Notes under the pieces: generated by a model
Database searches by the model: none
Seen by the model: the letters and a program-made list of their open reading frames with translations, nothing else
What the model was told of the DNA's origin: nothing
Source of the DNA: Nitrosomonas eutropha
GTDB taxonomy: Bacteria > Pseudomonadota > Gammaproteobacteria > Burkholderiales > Nitrosomonadaceae
NCBI RefSeq assembly: GCF_003201195.1
Contig: NZ_QICQ01000010.1
Location: 1 to 64,000, forward strand
DNA: 64,000 nt
Reading direction: 5' to 3'
Program-made: the position numbers and the translations under genes
Shown here: one piece after another, positions 49,262 to 60,789 of the stretch
Layout of the letters: every line of letters starts with the position of its first letter
How positions within the stretch are numbered: position 1 is the first letter of the stretch

Positions 49262-50499
49262 CTCCAATCCGTCATCTGACCATCTTGGGCTCGACCGGCA
49301 GCATTGGGGAAAGCACATTGGACGTGGTAGCCAGACATCCCGACCGGTTTCAGGCGGTTGCCCTGACTGCCGACAAGAATGTTGAAAAAATGTTTGAGCA
49401 GTGCAAACGATTTTACCCGTCGTACGCTGTGATGCTCAACGCTCAGAGTGCCGAGCAACTGGAAGCTAAATTGCGTGTGGCAGGCTTGGGTACCATGGTG
49501 CTTTCAGGTATCGAATCACTGGAAAAAGTAGCATCTTTACCAGAAATCGATACGGTTATGGCAGCGATTGTTGGCGCGGCAGGTATTCGTCCGACACTCT
49601 CGGCTGCGCAGGCGGGCAAACATATTCTTCTGGCTAACAAGGAGACGCTGGTGATGGCTGGACGTATCTTTATGGATACGATCAGACAATATCATGCAAC
49701 GTTATTACCGATAGACAGCGAACACAATGCGATTTTTCAGTCATTGCCACAACATTACAATGGAGATCTGATTAGTTCTGGGGTGCGCCGGATATTGCTT
49801 ACTGCCTCGGGAGGACCTTTCCATAAAGCAGATTTGCAGACCCTGTCAACCGTTACGCCGGAGCAAGCTTGTGCTCATCCCAATTGGGTAATGGGCAGAA
49901 AAATATCGGTTGATTCAGCTACCATGATGAATAAAGGGCTGGAAGTCATTGAGGCGCACTGGCTGTTTAATGTGGAACCCGAAAAAATCCAGGTGGTTGT
50001 TCATCCGCAAAGCGTCATTCATTCTATGGTTGAATATATTGATGGCTCGGTGCTTGCCCAACTCGGTAATCCGGATATGCGCACACCGATAGCGCATGCG
50101 TTGGGTTATCCCGAGAGAATAGAAAGTGGTGTGCAATCCATGGATATTTTCAAAATTGCACAATTGAATTTTGAGGCTCCGGATTTCGAGCGATTCCCCT
50201 GTCTCAGGCTTGCATATGAAGCCCTTTCAAAGGGAGGTAATATGCCCGCCGTACTGAATGCCGCCAATGAAGTTGCGGTTGAAGTTTTTCTGGCTGGTAA
50301 AATACCTTTCACGGTAATCCCTGCGATCATCGAGCATGTAATGGAATCAATAGACAGGCAGGAAATTACAGACCTGGAAGATGTGCTTGCTGCTGATTTA
50401 CGGGCGCGTGAGACAGCTCGCAAGTGGTTGGATACTCAGGCTTGGCAAAGAGGACAGTCCGGAGCTCCGTTATTTCGTGCCGAGCAGTGGAATGGATAA
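49258..50499 (+). CDS. dxr: 1-deoxy-D-xylulose 5-phosphate reductoisomerase
   Basis: A 413-residue enzyme of the MEP isoprenoid pathway. The NADPH-binding [14 protein letters not shown] is at 8-21, metal and substrate binding in [11 protein letters not shown] near 150 and [20 protein letters not shown] near 212. Overlaps cdsA by four bases. Supplies isoprenoid precursor for UppS. Confidence 0.97.
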   Translation: MTPIRHLTILGSTGSIGESTLDVVARHPDRFQAVALTADKNVEKMFEQCKRFYPSYAVMLNAQSAEQLEAKLRVAGLGTMVLSGIESLEKVASLPEIDTVMAAIVGAAGIRPTLSAAQAGKHILLANKETLVMAGRIFMDTIRQYHATLLPIDSEHNAIFQSLPQHYNGDLISSGVRRILLTASGGPFHKADLQTLSTVTPEQACAHPNWVMGRKISVDSATMMNKGLEVIEAHWLFNVEPEKIQVVVHPQSVIHSMVEYIDGSVLAQLGNPDMRTPIAHALGYPERIESGVQSMDIFKIAQLNFEAPDFERFPCLRLAYEALSKGGNMPAVLNAANEVAVEVFLAGKIPFTVIPAIIEHVMESIDRQEITDLEDVLAADLRARETARKWLDTQAWQRGQSGAPLFRAEQWNG

Positions 50500-50517
50500 T
50501 TTTTGCAGATCTTTAAT

Positions 50518-51885
50518 ATGACACTGCTCTCAACTATTTTTGCATTCGTAATTGCACTGGGTCTACTGATCACTTTTCACGAATTTGGCCATTATCTGGT
50601 CGCTCGTTGGTGTGGAGTCAAGGTGCTGCGCTTTTCTCTCGGATTTGGCCAGCCCTTGTTTAAAAAACGCCTTGGTAATGATCAGACGGAATGGGTGGTC
50701 GCTGCGATCCCTCTGGGGGGATATGTCAAGATGCTGGATGAACGGGAAGGGCGGGTTCCCGCTGACGAACTTCCACGTGCATTTAACCGACAACCTGTTT
50801 CCAAGCGTTTCGCTATCGTGGTTGCAGGCCCTGTGGCGAACTTCTTATTGGCTATTCTGCTGTACTGGTTACTTTTTATACTCGGTGTCAGTGGTGTAAA
50901 GCCAATCCTGGGGGAAATTGAACCCGCGACACTTGCGGCTTCAGCAGGTTTCAGAAACGGGGATACCATTACCGGGATCGGCGACCAGGCAATTACCACC
51001 TGGCAGGAAGCCCGACTGCTACTGCTGGACAATGCAGTAGACAAGAATCCTGATGTCAGGATAACAGTAACAGGCGAAAGTGGAATTTCTCGTCAGCTTA
51101 AACTCGATATGAGCAGTCTTGGCGCAGAAGATCTTGAAAGTGATTTTCTGAATCGACTGGGTTTGAGTGTTTATCGGCCAATTGTTGCCCCAGTTATTGA
51201 TCAGGTGATGGTTGGCGGGGCGGCAGAACGCGCGGGTCTCAAGACTGGCGACAGAGTTGTGGCGATTAATGGAAAGGAAGTCTCCGCCTGGGAAGATGTT
51301 GTCGATATGGTGCGTTCAAATCCCGGGCACACACTCTCGGTTGAGGTGATGCGGGATGACCGGGAGCTTGCTATGTCATTACAACCGGAAACCGTATCCG
51401 AGGGTCACGCTGAAATTGGCAAGGCTGGAATTACGCCTGAAATCCATCATGAGATACTGGAAAATCTGCTGGTGAAAACCAGCTATCCTCCGATGGCAGC
51501 TTTGGTTAAAGCAGCTACCAAGACTTGGGAAATGTCTTATTTTACCGTGCGCATGCTTGGGAAAATGGTCACTGGTGATGTTTCTCTGAAGAATATCAGC
51601 GGGCCGATTACCATTGCAAACTATGCCGGCCAGTCGGCACAAATAGGGTTTACTGCCTACCTGGGATTCCTGGCCCTGATCAGTATCAGTCTTGGTGTGT
51701 TGAATCTTCTGCCGATTCCGGTTCTGGATGGCGGACACTTGATGTATTACTTGATCGAGGTGGTGCGAGGTATACCATTATCTGAAAGAGTAATGTATAT
51801 CGGCAATCAGATTGGTATGGCTTTGCTAATTACACTGATGATGTTTGCAATATATAACGATCTACTTCGCCTGGCTTCTGAATAG
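50518..51885 (+). CDS. rseP: RseP, site-2 intramembrane protease with two PDZ domains
   Basis: A 455-residue M50 protease. HEFGH (near 22-26) binds zinc with the C-terminal PVLDGGH; two PDZ domains lie between (about 115-280). In E. coli RseP cleaves the anti-sigma factor RseA and remnant signal peptides. ATG 50518 begins the protein at [15 protein letters not shown]; an in-frame TTG at 50503 would add five residues. Placed before bamA as in other proteobacteria. Confidence 0.93.
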   Translation: MTLLSTIFAFVIALGLLITFHEFGHYLVARWCGVKVLRFSLGFGQPLFKKRLGNDQTEWVVAAIPLGGYVKMLDEREGRVPADELPRAFNRQPVSKRFAIVVAGPVANFLLAILLYWLLFILGVSGVKPILGEIEPATLAASAGFRNGDTITGIGDQAITTWQEARLLLLDNAVDKNPDVRITVTGESGISRQLKLDMSSLGAEDLESDFLNRLGLSVYRPIVAPVIDQVMVGGAAERAGLKTGDRVVAINGKEVSAWEDVVDMVRSNPGHTLSVEVMRDDRELAMSLQPETVSEGHAEIGKAGITPEIHHEILENLLVKTSYPPMAALVKAATKTWEMSYFTVRMLGKMVTGDVSLKNISGPITIANYAGQSAQIGFTAYLGFLALISISLGVLNLLPIPVLDGGHLMYYLIEVVRGIPLSERVMYIGNQIGMALLITLMMFAIYNDLLRLASE

Positions 51886-51887
51886 AC

Positions 51888-54164
51888 ATGAAATTCAGGT
51901 TTTATGCATTATTTTTTTTCCTGTATTCAATAGGCTGTGCGGCAAATGATTCATTCGTGGTCAAGGATATCCGGGTGGAGGGTATTCAGCGTACCGAGGC
52001 TGGAACAATATTCAGTTATCTGCCTGTTAAAGTCGGCGATGTACTCGACAGTAAAAAAGCCAGTGCGGCGATCAAAGCATTGTATGCAACCGGTTTTTTC
52101 AGTGATGTCAAACTGAAATCCGAAGGAGAGCTGTTGATTGTACAGGTTCAGGAACGCCCTGCAATCGCGCAGATCACAATCAACGGTGCAAAGGAATTTG
52201 ACAAGGATAAACTCAAGGAAGGGCTGAAGCAGGCAGGCTTATCAGAATCTCGTATTTTCAGTCGTTCGCTGCTTGAAAAGGCTGAACAGGAATTGAAGCG
52301 TCAGTACATCAGCCGGGGTAAGTATGCCGTCAAAATTACGACCACAACCACGCCGCTGGAACGAAACCGTATCGGTATCAATTTCGATATCAAGGAAGGA
52401 AAAACAGCTCGGATCAAGCAAATCAACATCGTCGGCAATCATGTTTTTCCTGAAGATGATCTGACCGGTCTGTTCAGTCTCAAAACACCGGGTTTTATGA
52501 CATGGTTTACGAAGGACGATCAGTATTCAAAGCAAAAATTATCGGCTGATCTTGAAACGCTACGTTCCTATTATCTTGATCGGGGGTATCTGGAGTTTAA
52601 TATTGAATCTACGCAAGTTTCGATTACGCCGGATATGAAAGATATTTACATTACAGTCAATGTAACGGAAGGTCCTCAATATACGGTGTCCGATATAAAA
52701 CTGGCCGGCGAGTTGCTTGTGCCGGAAGAAGAGTTGCGTAAATTGATCAAGCTTGAACCAGGTGGCGTATTTGTCCGCGAGAAGCTGACTGAATCTATCA
52801 AGCTAATCAGTGACAGGCTGGGGAATGATGGTTACGCCTTTGCCAATGTCAATGCATCACCGGAGCTGGACAAGGAAACTCGCAAGACAGCCTTTACTTT
52901 TTTTATCGACCCAGGGCGCCGGGTTTATGTCAGACGCATTAATATTAGCGGTAATGAACGTACCCGGGATGAAGTGATACGGCGTGAGTTCCGGCAAATG
53001 GAAGGGGGCTGGCATTCTACTGAACAGATCAATCGCTCCCGCCAACGGGTGGACAGGCTGGATTTTTTTACCAGCGTTAACGTTGAAACTCCCCCGGTTG
53101 CCGATGTTCCGGATCAGGTGGATATCAATGTCAATGTAGTTGAGAAGCCAACTGGAGCAATCATGTTTGGTGCCGGCTATTCTGATCGCGAAGGGATTAT
53201 CCTGAATGGATCAATTGCCCAGAACAATATTCTGGGGACGGGTAATTTTCTTAGTCTGCAGGTGAATACCGGGAGCGTTAACAAGATCATCTCGGCTTCA
53301 TTTAGTAATCCGTATTATACGATTAATGGAGTCAGTCTCGGTCTGGAAGCGTTCAGACGTGACATCAATACCCGCTCTCTGAGCAGGGTGGGGGTGTTTA
53401 ATACCGATACGACTGGTGCCAACATTCGCTTTGGTATCCCCGTCGCGGAAAATGACATGGTTTCATTGGGACTGGGTTATGAACACACCAAAATTGATTT
53501 GCGCAATGACAGCCCGCAACGTTTCAGGGATTTCGTCGATCAGTTTGGCAAGACTTCCAATAACCTCCCGCTTACCTTGAGCTGGGCACGTGATCGTCGT
53601 GACAGTGCGATCTGGACAACCTCCGGATTGACGCAGCGATTATTTGGCGAATTTGGTATGCCGTTCGGAGACCTGAATTACTACAAGGTCAGTTATGAGC
53701 AGAGATGGTTTTTTCCCGTTTCCAGGCTATTTACCCTGATGCTGAATGGTGAAGTGGGAGTGGGCGATGGATATTCCGGTAAACCGCTACCTTTTTTCAA
53801 GAATTTTTTTGCAGGCGGCTTTAATTCGGTTAGAGGGTACAACATCAATACGTTGGGGCCTCGTGACAATAATAATCTGGCTCTGGGTGGCAGCAAACGT
53901 ATAGTCGGTAACGTTGAGGTATTATTCCCGGTACCATTTATGAAGGATGACAAATCAGTTCGTCTGAGTGCATTTGCCGATGGCGGTACAATTATTAATT
54001 CATTTTCCGGACTGGGATTTGATGATTTTCGTTACTCTGCCGGGTTGGCTGCAACCTGGATTTCTCCCATGGGGCCGCTGAAGTTCAGTGTCGCCCAGCC
54101 ACTTAATGATAAACCAGGCGACAAATTGCAACGTTTCCAGTTCCAGTTTGGACAGACTTTCTGA
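51888..54164 (+). CDS. bamA: BamA, outer-membrane protein assembly factor
   Basis: A 758-residue Omp85 protein: signal peptide (about 1-19), five POTRA domains (to about 420), then a 16-strand barrel with the late motif [10 protein letters not shown] (lid-loop type VRGY) and a terminal Phe. Core of the Bam complex. Two bases after rseP; skp follows after 25 bases. Confidence 0.97.
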   Translation: MKFRFYALFFFLYSIGCAANDSFVVKDIRVEGIQRTEAGTIFSYLPVKVGDVLDSKKASAAIKALYATGFFSDVKLKSEGELLIVQVQERPAIAQITINGAKEFDKDKLKEGLKQAGLSESRIFSRSLLEKAEQELKRQYISRGKYAVKITTTTTPLERNRIGINFDIKEGKTARIKQINIVGNHVFPEDDLTGLFSLKTPGFMTWFTKDDQYSKQKLSADLETLRSYYLDRGYLEFNIESTQVSITPDMKDIYITVNVTEGPQYTVSDIKLAGELLVPEEELRKLIKLEPGGVFVREKLTESIKLISDRLGNDGYAFANVNASPELDKETRKTAFTFFIDPGRRVYVRRINISGNERTRDEVIRREFRQMEGGWHSTEQINRSRQRVDRLDFFTSVNVETPPVADVPDQVDINVNVVEKPTGAIMFGAGYSDREGIILNGSIAQNNILGTGNFLSLQVNTGSVNKIISASFSNPYYTINGVSLGLEAFRRDINTRSLSRVGVFNTDTTGANIRFGIPVAENDMVSLGLGYEHTKIDLRNDSPQRFRDFVDQFGKTSNNLPLTLSWARDRRDSAIWTTSGLTQRLFGEFGMPFGDLNYYKVSYEQRWFFPVSRLFTLMLNGEVGVGDGYSGKPLPFFKNFFAGGFNSVRGYNINTLGPRDNNNLALGGSKRIVGNVEVLFPVPFMKDDKSVRLSAFADGGTIINSFSGLGFDDFRYSAGLAATWISPMGPLKFSVAQPLNDKPGDKLQRFQFQFGQTF

Positions 54165-54189
54165 ATCTGAAAAATTGTATTAAAAGAAA

Positions 54190-54753
54190 ATGAAAGATTC
54201 ATTAAATAGATACAGCCAGATAACTGTTGTTCGGTTTGTAAAAATATTCATTTTTTTGGCAGTGCTGATTTTGTCACCTTATCTGTTTGCTGGGGAGATC
54301 AAGATCGGCGTTGTCAATACCGAGAGAGTGCTGCGGGAATCAATGCCCGCCGTAGCCGCACAGAAAAAGATAGAAAATGAATTTCAGGCACGTGATGCAC
54401 GTATCAGGGAGCTTTCCGTGCAGATCAGAGCTTTACAGCAGGAGCTGGAAAAAAATATTGACTTTGTCAATGAAGAGGAACGGCGCTTGAAGGAGCGGGA
54501 ACTGGCTGGACTCAGCCGACGTTACCAACGTACACAGCAGCAGATGCGGGAAGATTTGAGTTTGCGCCAAAATGAAGAGTACAGCCTGATTCTGGAACGT
54601 ACCAACAAGGTGATCAAAGAACTCGCGGAGCAACAGGATTATGATCTGATCCTGCAGCTGCAAGATTCAGTCTACCGAAGTGCGCGTATTGATATTACTG
54701 ACCAGGTGATCAAGGCATTAAACGCACAGGAACCGACTTCCAGGAAACAATAA
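54190..54753 (+). CDS. skp: Skp/OmpH periplasmic chaperone
   Basis: A 187-residue OmpH-family protein. The N-terminal leader (to about residue 36, ending LFAG) is longer than usual and is preceded by a basic segment; the mature part starts EIKIGVVNTERVLRES and continues as a long coiled coil (about 60-140), the Skp tentacle. Delivers unfolded porins to Bam. It is followed directly by fabZ, without lpxD between. Confidence 0.9.
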   Translation: MKDSLNRYSQITVVRFVKIFIFLAVLILSPYLFAGEIKIGVVNTERVLRESMPAVAAQKKIENEFQARDARIRELSVQIRALQQELEKNIDFVNEEERRLKERELAGLSRRYQRTQQQMREDLSLRQNEEYSLILERTNKVIKELAEQQDYDLILQLQDSVYRSARIDITDQVIKALNAQEPTSRKQ

Positions 54754-54785
54754 ATATATAAAAATTTGTATAACAGAGAGATAGA

Positions 54786-55229
54786 ATGGCTGTGATGGAT
54801 ATCCATGAAATACTGAAATACTTGCCGCATCGTTATCCACTGATTCTGGTTGATCGGGTGGTTTCACTTGAGTTGGGCAAGCGGATTCACGCATACAAGA
54901 ATGTTTCTATCAATGAGCCTTATTTTTCCGGACATTTTCCGCATCATCCGGTGATGCCGGGAGTATTGATTGTTGAAGCACTGGCGCAGGCAGCTGCCTT
55001 GCTGACGATTCGATCAGAAAATATGGAAAAAGATGCCGGACAGGTGTATTACTTCGTGGGTATCGACGGAGTACGATTCAAAAAGCCGGTTATCGCGGGT
55101 GATCAGCTGGTATTAAAGGTTGAAATCACCCGTCAGCTGAAAGGAATTTGGAAATATTCAGCCTGTGCAGAAGTGGATGGCCAGCTTGTCACCGAAGCTC
55201 AGCTGATGTGTACTGCTCGGGCCATCTGA
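54786..55229 (+). CDS. fabZ: 3-hydroxyacyl-ACP dehydratase FabZ
   Basis: A 147-residue hot-dog-fold dehydratase of fatty-acid synthesis. Catalytic His50 in [13 protein letters not shown] and Glu64 in VEALAQ. Normal length. AGAGAG lies before the ATG. In most proteobacteria lpxD precedes and lpxA-lpxB follow it; here skp and rnhB do. Confidence 0.97.
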
Positions 55230-55867
55230 TTCGGTTAGCAGGGAGGTTAGAAATCAAGACTTCTGGTGTCGTCGTTCGAGAATGGATCCATCCGGAAGGG
55301 AAAGCTATCTACGGGGTGGATGAAGCTGGTAGGGGGCCGCTAGCTGGTCCGGTCTATGCTGCGTGTGTTGTGCTGGATTCTTGCTACGTTATCAATGGAC
55401 TGGCGGATTCCAAACAGTTAAGTGAAAAACGGCGGGCCAGTTTGGCCGAACAAATAAAACAGCATGCTCGCGCATGGGCAATTGCTTCAGCCTCAGTGGA
55501 GGAGATTGATCGGCTGAATATTTTACAAGCCAGCATGCTCGCAATGCGAAGAGCAGTCATTGAATTAATGCCGGTGTCTAATGCACTAATTCTGGTAGAT
55601 GGCACCCATGTACCACAACTGGATTATGAAGTGCAGGCAGTTATCAGAGGAGATAGTCTGGTAGCTGAGATTTCGGCAGCCTCAATTCTTGCCAAAACTG
55701 CGAGGGATGCAGAAATGTTACGGCTACACGAGATTTACCCGATTTATGGTTTTGATCGACATAAAGGCTATCCCACCAGAGTGCACTTGGACGCAATTCG
55801 TTTGCATGGAATAACAGCTACTCATCGCAAAAGTTTCGCGCCGTGTGCTGAGAAATCAACGGTGTGA
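55208..55867 (+). CDS. rnhB: Ribonuclease HII (start uncertain)
   Basis: RNase HII removes ribonucleotides from DNA. Catalytic acid residues are in [15 protein letters not shown] and [18 protein letters not shown] and the His-rich KGYPTRVH segment follow. No ATG is in frame ahead of the first motif. GTG 55208 lies inside the fabZ end, 22-base overlap, and gives 219 residues; an excellent AGGGAGG (55240-55246) instead precedes an ATC codon at 55253 by six bases. Body certain, first codon not. Confidence 0.88.
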
Positions 55868-56022
55868 TTTTAAACAAATTTTATCAACTGGTTACCTCGA
55901 AAAACCCTGTTTTTGAAAATCCATTGATCGTAAACTCAATGTGTTACATACAAATCTCTTCAGAATTTATAGGTTTTTCGAGGTGCCCAACTACAAGGAA
56001 GCCTGATTCAGGCAGAGGAAGC

Positions 56023-56502
56023 ATGCGCATAGTAAAAAATACGGTGGTATCACTCCACTATAAAATGACCGATCAGGAAGGAAATCTGATGGAAGAAACT
56101 GATGAACCCATCAGCTACTTGCATGGTGGTTATGATGGAATATTTCCAGTAGTGGAAGAAGCGCTGCATGAAAAAGAAACCGGGGCAACCTTATCCCTGC
56201 AAATGGAACCGGATGATGCTTTTGGAGAATATGATGAGGAACTGATGCGCGTTGAGCCACGTAGTGCGTTCCCGGAAGAAATCACGGTCGGGATGCAATT
56301 TGAGGGGGGTGAGGAAGATTCTGATGATTTTTATATCTATACAGTGAGAGAGATCACTGATGATGTCGTGGTAGTGGATGGTAATCATCCCTACGCTGGT
56401 ATGGCATTTCAGTTTGAATGCACAGTTACGGAAGTACGCCCGGCAACGGAAGAAGAATTATCTCACGGACATGTACACGGGCCGCACGGCCACGAGCATT
56501 AG
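56023..56502 (+). CDS. slyD: FKBP-type peptidyl-prolyl isomerase SlyD
   Basis: A 159-residue SlyD: FKBP half-barrel (1-70), inserted chaperone flap (about 70-130), and a His-rich tail (HGHVHGPHGHEH) that binds nickel in relatives. ATG 56023 follows GAGGA; an upstream in-frame extension to 55864 has no family match. Chaperone and metal-handling roles are known from E. coli. Confidence 0.95.
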   Translation: MRIVKNTVVSLHYKMTDQEGNLMEETDEPISYLHGGYDGIFPVVEEALHEKETGATLSLQMEPDDAFGEYDEELMRVEPRSAFPEEITVGMQFEGGEEDSDDFYIYTVREITDDVVVVDGNHPYAGMAFQFECTVTEVRPATEEELSHGHVHGPHGHEH

Positions 56503-56536
56503 ACGATCTCACCAGCATTTTTCACCATCTTGTTAA

Positions 56537-59179
56537 TTATTTTATCCGATTGGCCATTGATTTAATGAGGTAAAGCTGTTCCAGTGCCTCCCGGGGAGTC
56601 AGCTCATCCGGGTGAAGTTGCTCAAGGTAATCGAGCACCGGATGCGCGGAAGCAGGAGCAGCTTCCGCGTTTTCCTCAATTGTTTCAAATAATGTCTGCT
56701 GAGGACTCTTGCTGAGTGCTTCCTGCTCCAGTTGTGCCAGAATCTTTCCGGCATTTCGGATAACTTTATCCGGCACACCTGCCAGTGCGGCAACATGCAG
56801 CCCATAACTCCGGCTGGCAGATCCTTCCTCTATCCGGTGAAGAAAGACAATACGTCTCTTGTGCTCCACTGCGGTGACATGTACATTAATTGCCTGCGGA
56901 AATTCTTCTGCTAGTCGGGTCAGTTCAAAGTAGTGCGTGGCAAACAAGGTATAGCTCTGATTCTGAGTCAGCAAGTGGCGGGCGATGGCAAAAGCCAATG
57001 CAAGCCCGTCAAAAGTTGAAGTTCCCCGGCCAATTTCATCCACCAACACCAGGCTTTGTGCGGTTGCATTGCGTAAAATACTGGCGGCTTCCGTCATTTC
57101 TACCATGAAAGTGGAACGCCCCCCTGCCAGATCGTCAGCTGCACCAATCCGGGTAAAAATCTGATCAATGGGGCCGATACGGGCGCTCCCGGCTGGAACA
57201 AAACTACCGCAATGCGCTAGCAGAATAATTAGCGCTGTTTGTCGCATGTAGGTAGATTTTCCGCCCATGTTTGGGCCGGTGATGATCAGCATCTGCCGTC
57301 CTTCCCGCGTGACAGCACCCAGCTGTATATCATTGGCAATGTATTGTTCTATTTGATTTTCCACTACCGGATGCCGCCCAGCTTCGATATCCAAAGCAGG
57401 ATCATCAGTAAATACCGGTTTGGTATAACCAAACAAATCTGCACGTTCAGCAAAAGCACACAGAACATCCAGTTCAGCAACAGAGCGGGCAATTTCCTGT
57501 AAAGGAATGATGAAATCTGCCAGTTGTTCCAGTAACTGCTCGTACAGTTTCTTTTCCTGTGCCAATGCCTGTTCACGTGCTGTCAGTGTCTTGTTCTCAA
57601 ATACCTGCAACTCGGGGATGCTATAGCGTTCCGCATTTTTCAAGGTTTGTCTGCGGCGATAGTCAGCGGGGATTTTTTCGCCATGGATGCGGGTTACCTC
57701 GATATAAAAACCATGTACCCGGTTATATTCCACCTTAAGGGTTGGAATGCCGGTACGCTCGCGTTCCCGTGCTTCCAGTTGCAACAGGAATTCACCACAA
57801 TTCTTCTGTAAAGCGCGTAATTCGTCCAGTTCAGCATCATAGCCGTCAGCGATGACGCCTCCTTCACGAATTACTGCGCCGGGCACTGGCTGCAGCGCGT
57901 GAACGAGCAGTTGTGTGAGTGTAGTATCTGGCTCCATGGCCGGGACAAAACGATGAATGGCAATAGCTGTTGAGGTTGTAATCAGTTTGATAATTTCAGG
58001 AAGTGCCGTCAGGCTGTCGCGTAAACCGGATAAATCACGAGGTCTGGCCGTTCTTAAGGCAATTCGGCTGGTGATACGTTCGATATCAGCGATATGTTTG
58101 AGCCGCTCCCGGATACCTGCATAGAGGATTCCCGGCTTTGCTCCAATCAAGTCAGAAACGGCATCCAGTCGCTGCTGCAGGGTGATACGATTGCGTAACG
58201 GGTGATGCAGCCAATGCCGCAACAACCGGCTACCCATGCTGGTTGCGCAGATGTCCAGCAGGGATGATAGCGTGGGAGCTTCTTCTCCACGTAATGTCAG
58301 CGTAATTTCAAGATTACGGCGGGTAGCGGCATCCATACGCAAATAGGTCTCTGGCCGTTCCACCCGTAATGTTTGCAAATGACCAAGTACCTGTGTTGCT
58401 GATTCATCGGTTGCAGTGTGCTGCGTCAGCCTGACATATTCAAATAACGCACCGGCTGCCATGATTGCGGCACGCAACTCTTCACAACCAAAGGCATTCA
58501 GATCACGGGTACCGAATTGCCGGGTAAGCTGCTGCATAGCATGCTCATAATCAAATTGCCAATCCGGCAGGCGTTTGGGGGCGGTAAAACTGTTTAATAT
58601 CACAGGCAGAGCAAGTGATTCCGGTAGCAAAATTTCTGATGGATGCAAACGCTCCAGCTCGCTAGCCAGATTATCCGGGGAAGTTTCCAGTACGCGCATA
58701 TCCCCGGCTGCCAGGTTGAGCCAAGCTAGACCAATCACGCCGTGATGCAGTGCCAGTGTCAATACAATACTGTTGCCACGTTCTTCCAGCAACCCGGCAT
58801 CAGTCAGGGTGCCAGGGGTGATGATGCGAACAACCTGACGTTCTACCGGCCCCTTGCTGGTAGCGGGATCGCCGATCTGTTCACAAATAGCAATGGATTC
58901 ACCTAGTTTCACCAATTTAGCCAGATATTGATCCGCCGCATGAAATGGCACACCTGCCATTTTGATTGGCTCCCCGGCGGAGGAGCCACGGTGAGTCAAT
59001 GTAATATCCAGCAACCTGGCTGCTTTTTCGGCATCTTCATAAAACAGCTCATAAAAATCTCCCATGCGGTAAAACAGCAGCTTGTCGGTATGCTGTGTTT
59101 TGATACGCAGGTATTGCTGCATCATGGGGGTGTGAGCGGAATGATCTGGTTTATTTATTGAGTTTCCAGATGTTGTCAA
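56537..59179 (-). CDS. mutS: DNA mismatch-repair protein MutS
   Basis: An 880-residue MutS. The mismatch-binding FYELF motif is at about 42-46 ([12 protein letters not shown]), and the ATPase Walker [14 protein letters not shown] near 629 is followed by [14 protein letters not shown] and FATHYFELT. Complete. Convergent with slyD (34 bases). Confidence 0.98.
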   Translation of the reverse strand: MTTSGNSINKPDHSAHTPMMQQYLRIKTQHTDKLLFYRMGDFYELFYEDAEKAARLLDITLTHRGSSAGEPIKMAGVPFHAADQYLAKLVKLGESIAICEQIGDPATSKGPVERQVVRIITPGTLTDAGLLEERGNSIVLTLALHHGVIGLAWLNLAAGDMRVLETSPDNLASELERLHPSEILLPESLALPVILNSFTAPKRLPDWQFDYEHAMQQLTRQFGTRDLNAFGCEELRAAIMAAGALFEYVRLTQHTATDESATQVLGHLQTLRVERPETYLRMDAATRRNLEITLTLRGEEAPTLSSLLDICATSMGSRLLRHWLHHPLRNRITLQQRLDAVSDLIGAKPGILYAGIRERLKHIADIERITSRIALRTARPRDLSGLRDSLTALPEIIKLITTSTAIAIHRFVPAMEPDTTLTQLLVHALQPVPGAVIREGGVIADGYDAELDELRALQKNCGEFLLQLEARERERTGIPTLKVEYNRVHGFYIEVTRIHGEKIPADYRRRQTLKNAERYSIPELQVFENKTLTAREQALAQEKKLYEQLLEQLADFIIPLQEIARSVAELDVLCAFAERADLFGYTKPVFTDDPALDIEAGRHPVVENQIEQYIANDIQLGAVTREGRQMLIITGPNMGGKSTYMRQTALIILLAHCGSFVPAGSARIGPIDQIFTRIGAADDLAGGRSTFMVEMTEAASILRNATAQSLVLVDEIGRGTSTFDGLALAFAIARHLLTQNQSYTLFATHYFELTRLAEEFPQAINVHVTAVEHKRRIVFLHRIEEGSASRSYGLHVAALAGVPDKVIRNAGKILAQLEQEALSKSPQQTLFETIEENAEAAPASAHPVLDYLEQLHPDELTPREALEQLYLIKSMANRIK

Positions 59180-59726
59180 TAATTACTCCAGGTGTTTGTC
59201 AGATTCGGGGTTTGTATCGAGCTCAAAAATCAAATCTGATTTTGTAGGTGTGGTTTCTTGCAAAAATTACTGAAACAGCAGGTGTAATACACAAGCTGGG
59301 ATCATTACTTCAATTACATTGACCATTATTTCATGCTGACCATTTTTTTCCAGTGGGATCAGGCAATTTTTGATTAATCGACATCAAGCGTGCAGCTGGC
59401 TGATGTCGTACATTTTATTGTAACGTGGTAATCCGTTGAGTCGGTATGTAAAAAAATTGTCCCAGGTGGAGGAGGGCACAGGCCTTGGATTAACCACAAA
59501 ATGGATTCATTCAGATAAAAACACCTAACAAGCCAAGCCAGCAGGATTTGTTTTTCTGTCGCTTCGCTCAAAAATGCAAAATAAGTCTCTGCTTGGGATG
59601 TTATAAAAGGGGATGTTTTTGCTGGGATAGAAGCGCAAGCAGAAGGCTCGGCCTGCTCCTGTGATTTCTATATCAAGCTTTTAAAGGAGGATAACTAATC
59701 CTTGCGCAGCTTCGTAAGCAGTTTAG
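59180..59726. other. Intergenic stretch between mutS and the SDR remnant
   Basis: About 550 bases. A hairpin CGACATCA (59379-59386) / TGATGTCG (59401-59408) and a 65-codon minus frame (59374-59571) are present; the frame has no family match. AAAGGAGG near 59682 is a lone ribosome-site-like sequence without a usable start. Probably decayed DNA, with the mutS promoter at its left end. Confidence 0.4.
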
Positions 59727-59861
59727 TTGTCTCGTATCTCGCTGAATCACGTGACTGATCCCAGTGAAATGGCTGGTGCGGTGCTGTATCTAGCCAGCGA
59801 TGCGTCAAGTTACACCATCGGTGCTACCCCTAACTGTGGATGGGGCGGGATGTTGGCGTAA
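59727..59861 (+). pseudogene. 3' remnant of a short-chain dehydrogenase gene
   Basis: The plus strand reads DPSEMAGAVLYLASDASSYT in frame and then GATPNC, the C-terminal signature of short-chain dehydrogenases (FabG-like), expected to end GAT-L-VDGG. A stop at 59724 closes the frame on the left and the final glycine motif is reached only by a frameshift near 59826. The Rossmann fold and catalytic Tyr-Lys part are missing. A scar of a lost gene beside the ATPase operon. Confidence 0.75.
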
Positions 59862-59915
59862 GCCAGACTGCGCTGCAGATATCAACCCTAGCTGATTATG
59901 ACTAGGGCGCGCTGA

Positions 59916-60785
59916 TTAAGCTAAATGGCCAATCACGATATCCATTAACTCATTGGTAATTTCATCTTGGCGCACGTTGCTCATTTCTTGTTGCACCTCT
60001 TCTAGCTGCTCATCCACTGACTGTTCGGCCTGTTGCATTAAGGCTAGCCGGGTCGCATTCTCGGTAACCATAGCTTCGGCAGAAGCGCGGAACACACTGG
60101 CAAATACATGATTACGTACCAGTGATGATAACAAAGCATCGGCCGCCATACTGTAATCCGGCAGTGAACGCGAATGCCAGCGCCGCTCAGGTTGTAATAG
60201 GCTTTTATCCAGTGGCAGTAAAGCGCGTGTCACAGATTCTTGATAGCCATGTTTAGCGCGTTGAGTGTAAATCAAAGTTACCACTAGATTGGCTAAAGGC
60301 TGACCACGGCCCAAGCGTTCAATATGCATGACAATATCGCCGGCTAAACGACCTATACCATCTGCTGATGCAGGTGGCATTAACACCACATCTGGAGTGA
60401 GTTTTTGCTCTAGCAAGGCATTGCTCATACGTGAGCCAATACAGAGAATATGTTGTTTTACCATCGGCTGATTTTTGCTGTACTCCGTTACCGTATCGGC
60501 TAGTAGCTCATTGTAGTTACCACACAAGCCATGATCGGAGCCAAACGCTACCAGTAGCCGCTTGTTAGGCTGGGTTGCTTCAGTGAGCAAACTGGCGCCA
60601 CCAGTACGATAAATAAAAGCAGCAAAACCTTGCAATATCGTTTGATGATAGGCTTCAATCGATTGCGCTGCCTGCTCATAGGGTGCAGCATTAATTGCTG
60701 ATAGGGTTTTCATCGTATGCACAATACCCCTGATGCTGGTTAGGGTATTATTTTTTCGCGATAGATGCTCTAGAGTTTGTGCCAT
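59916..60785 (-). CDS. atpG: ATPase gamma subunit, N-type
   Basis: A 289-residue central-stalk subunit: an N-terminal helix (LEHLSRKNNTLTSIRGIVHT) and a C-terminal helix with MVTENATRLALMQQA and the DEITNELMDIVIG end typical of gamma. Last gene of the operon, following atpA by four bases. The N-terminal and C-terminal parts diverge from the housekeeping gamma, as expected for the N-type. Confidence 0.88.
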   Translation of the reverse strand: MAQTLEHLSRKNNTLTSIRGIVHTMKTLSAINAAPYEQAAQSIEAYHQTILQGFAAFIYRTGGASLLTEATQPNKRLLVAFGSDHGLCGNYNELLADTVTEYSKNQPMVKQHILCIGSRMSNALLEQKLTPDVVLMPPASADGIGRLAGDIVMHIERLGRGQPLANLVVTLIYTQRAKHGYQESVTRALLPLDKSLLQPERRWHSRSLPDYSMAADALLSSLVRNHVFASVFRASAEAMVTENATRLALMQQAEQSVDEQLEEVQQEMSNVRQDEITNELMDIVIGHLA

Positions 60786-60789
60786 CTCA

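Noticed and set aside
55864-56022. N-terminal extension of SlyD
   Set aside because: 53 extra residues have no FKBP match, and ATG 56023 has its own ribosome site and family N-terminus.
59374-59571. 65-codon minus-strand frame after mutS
   Set aside because: Looked like a transposase end at first, but no DDE or IS motif can be seen; too little evidence.
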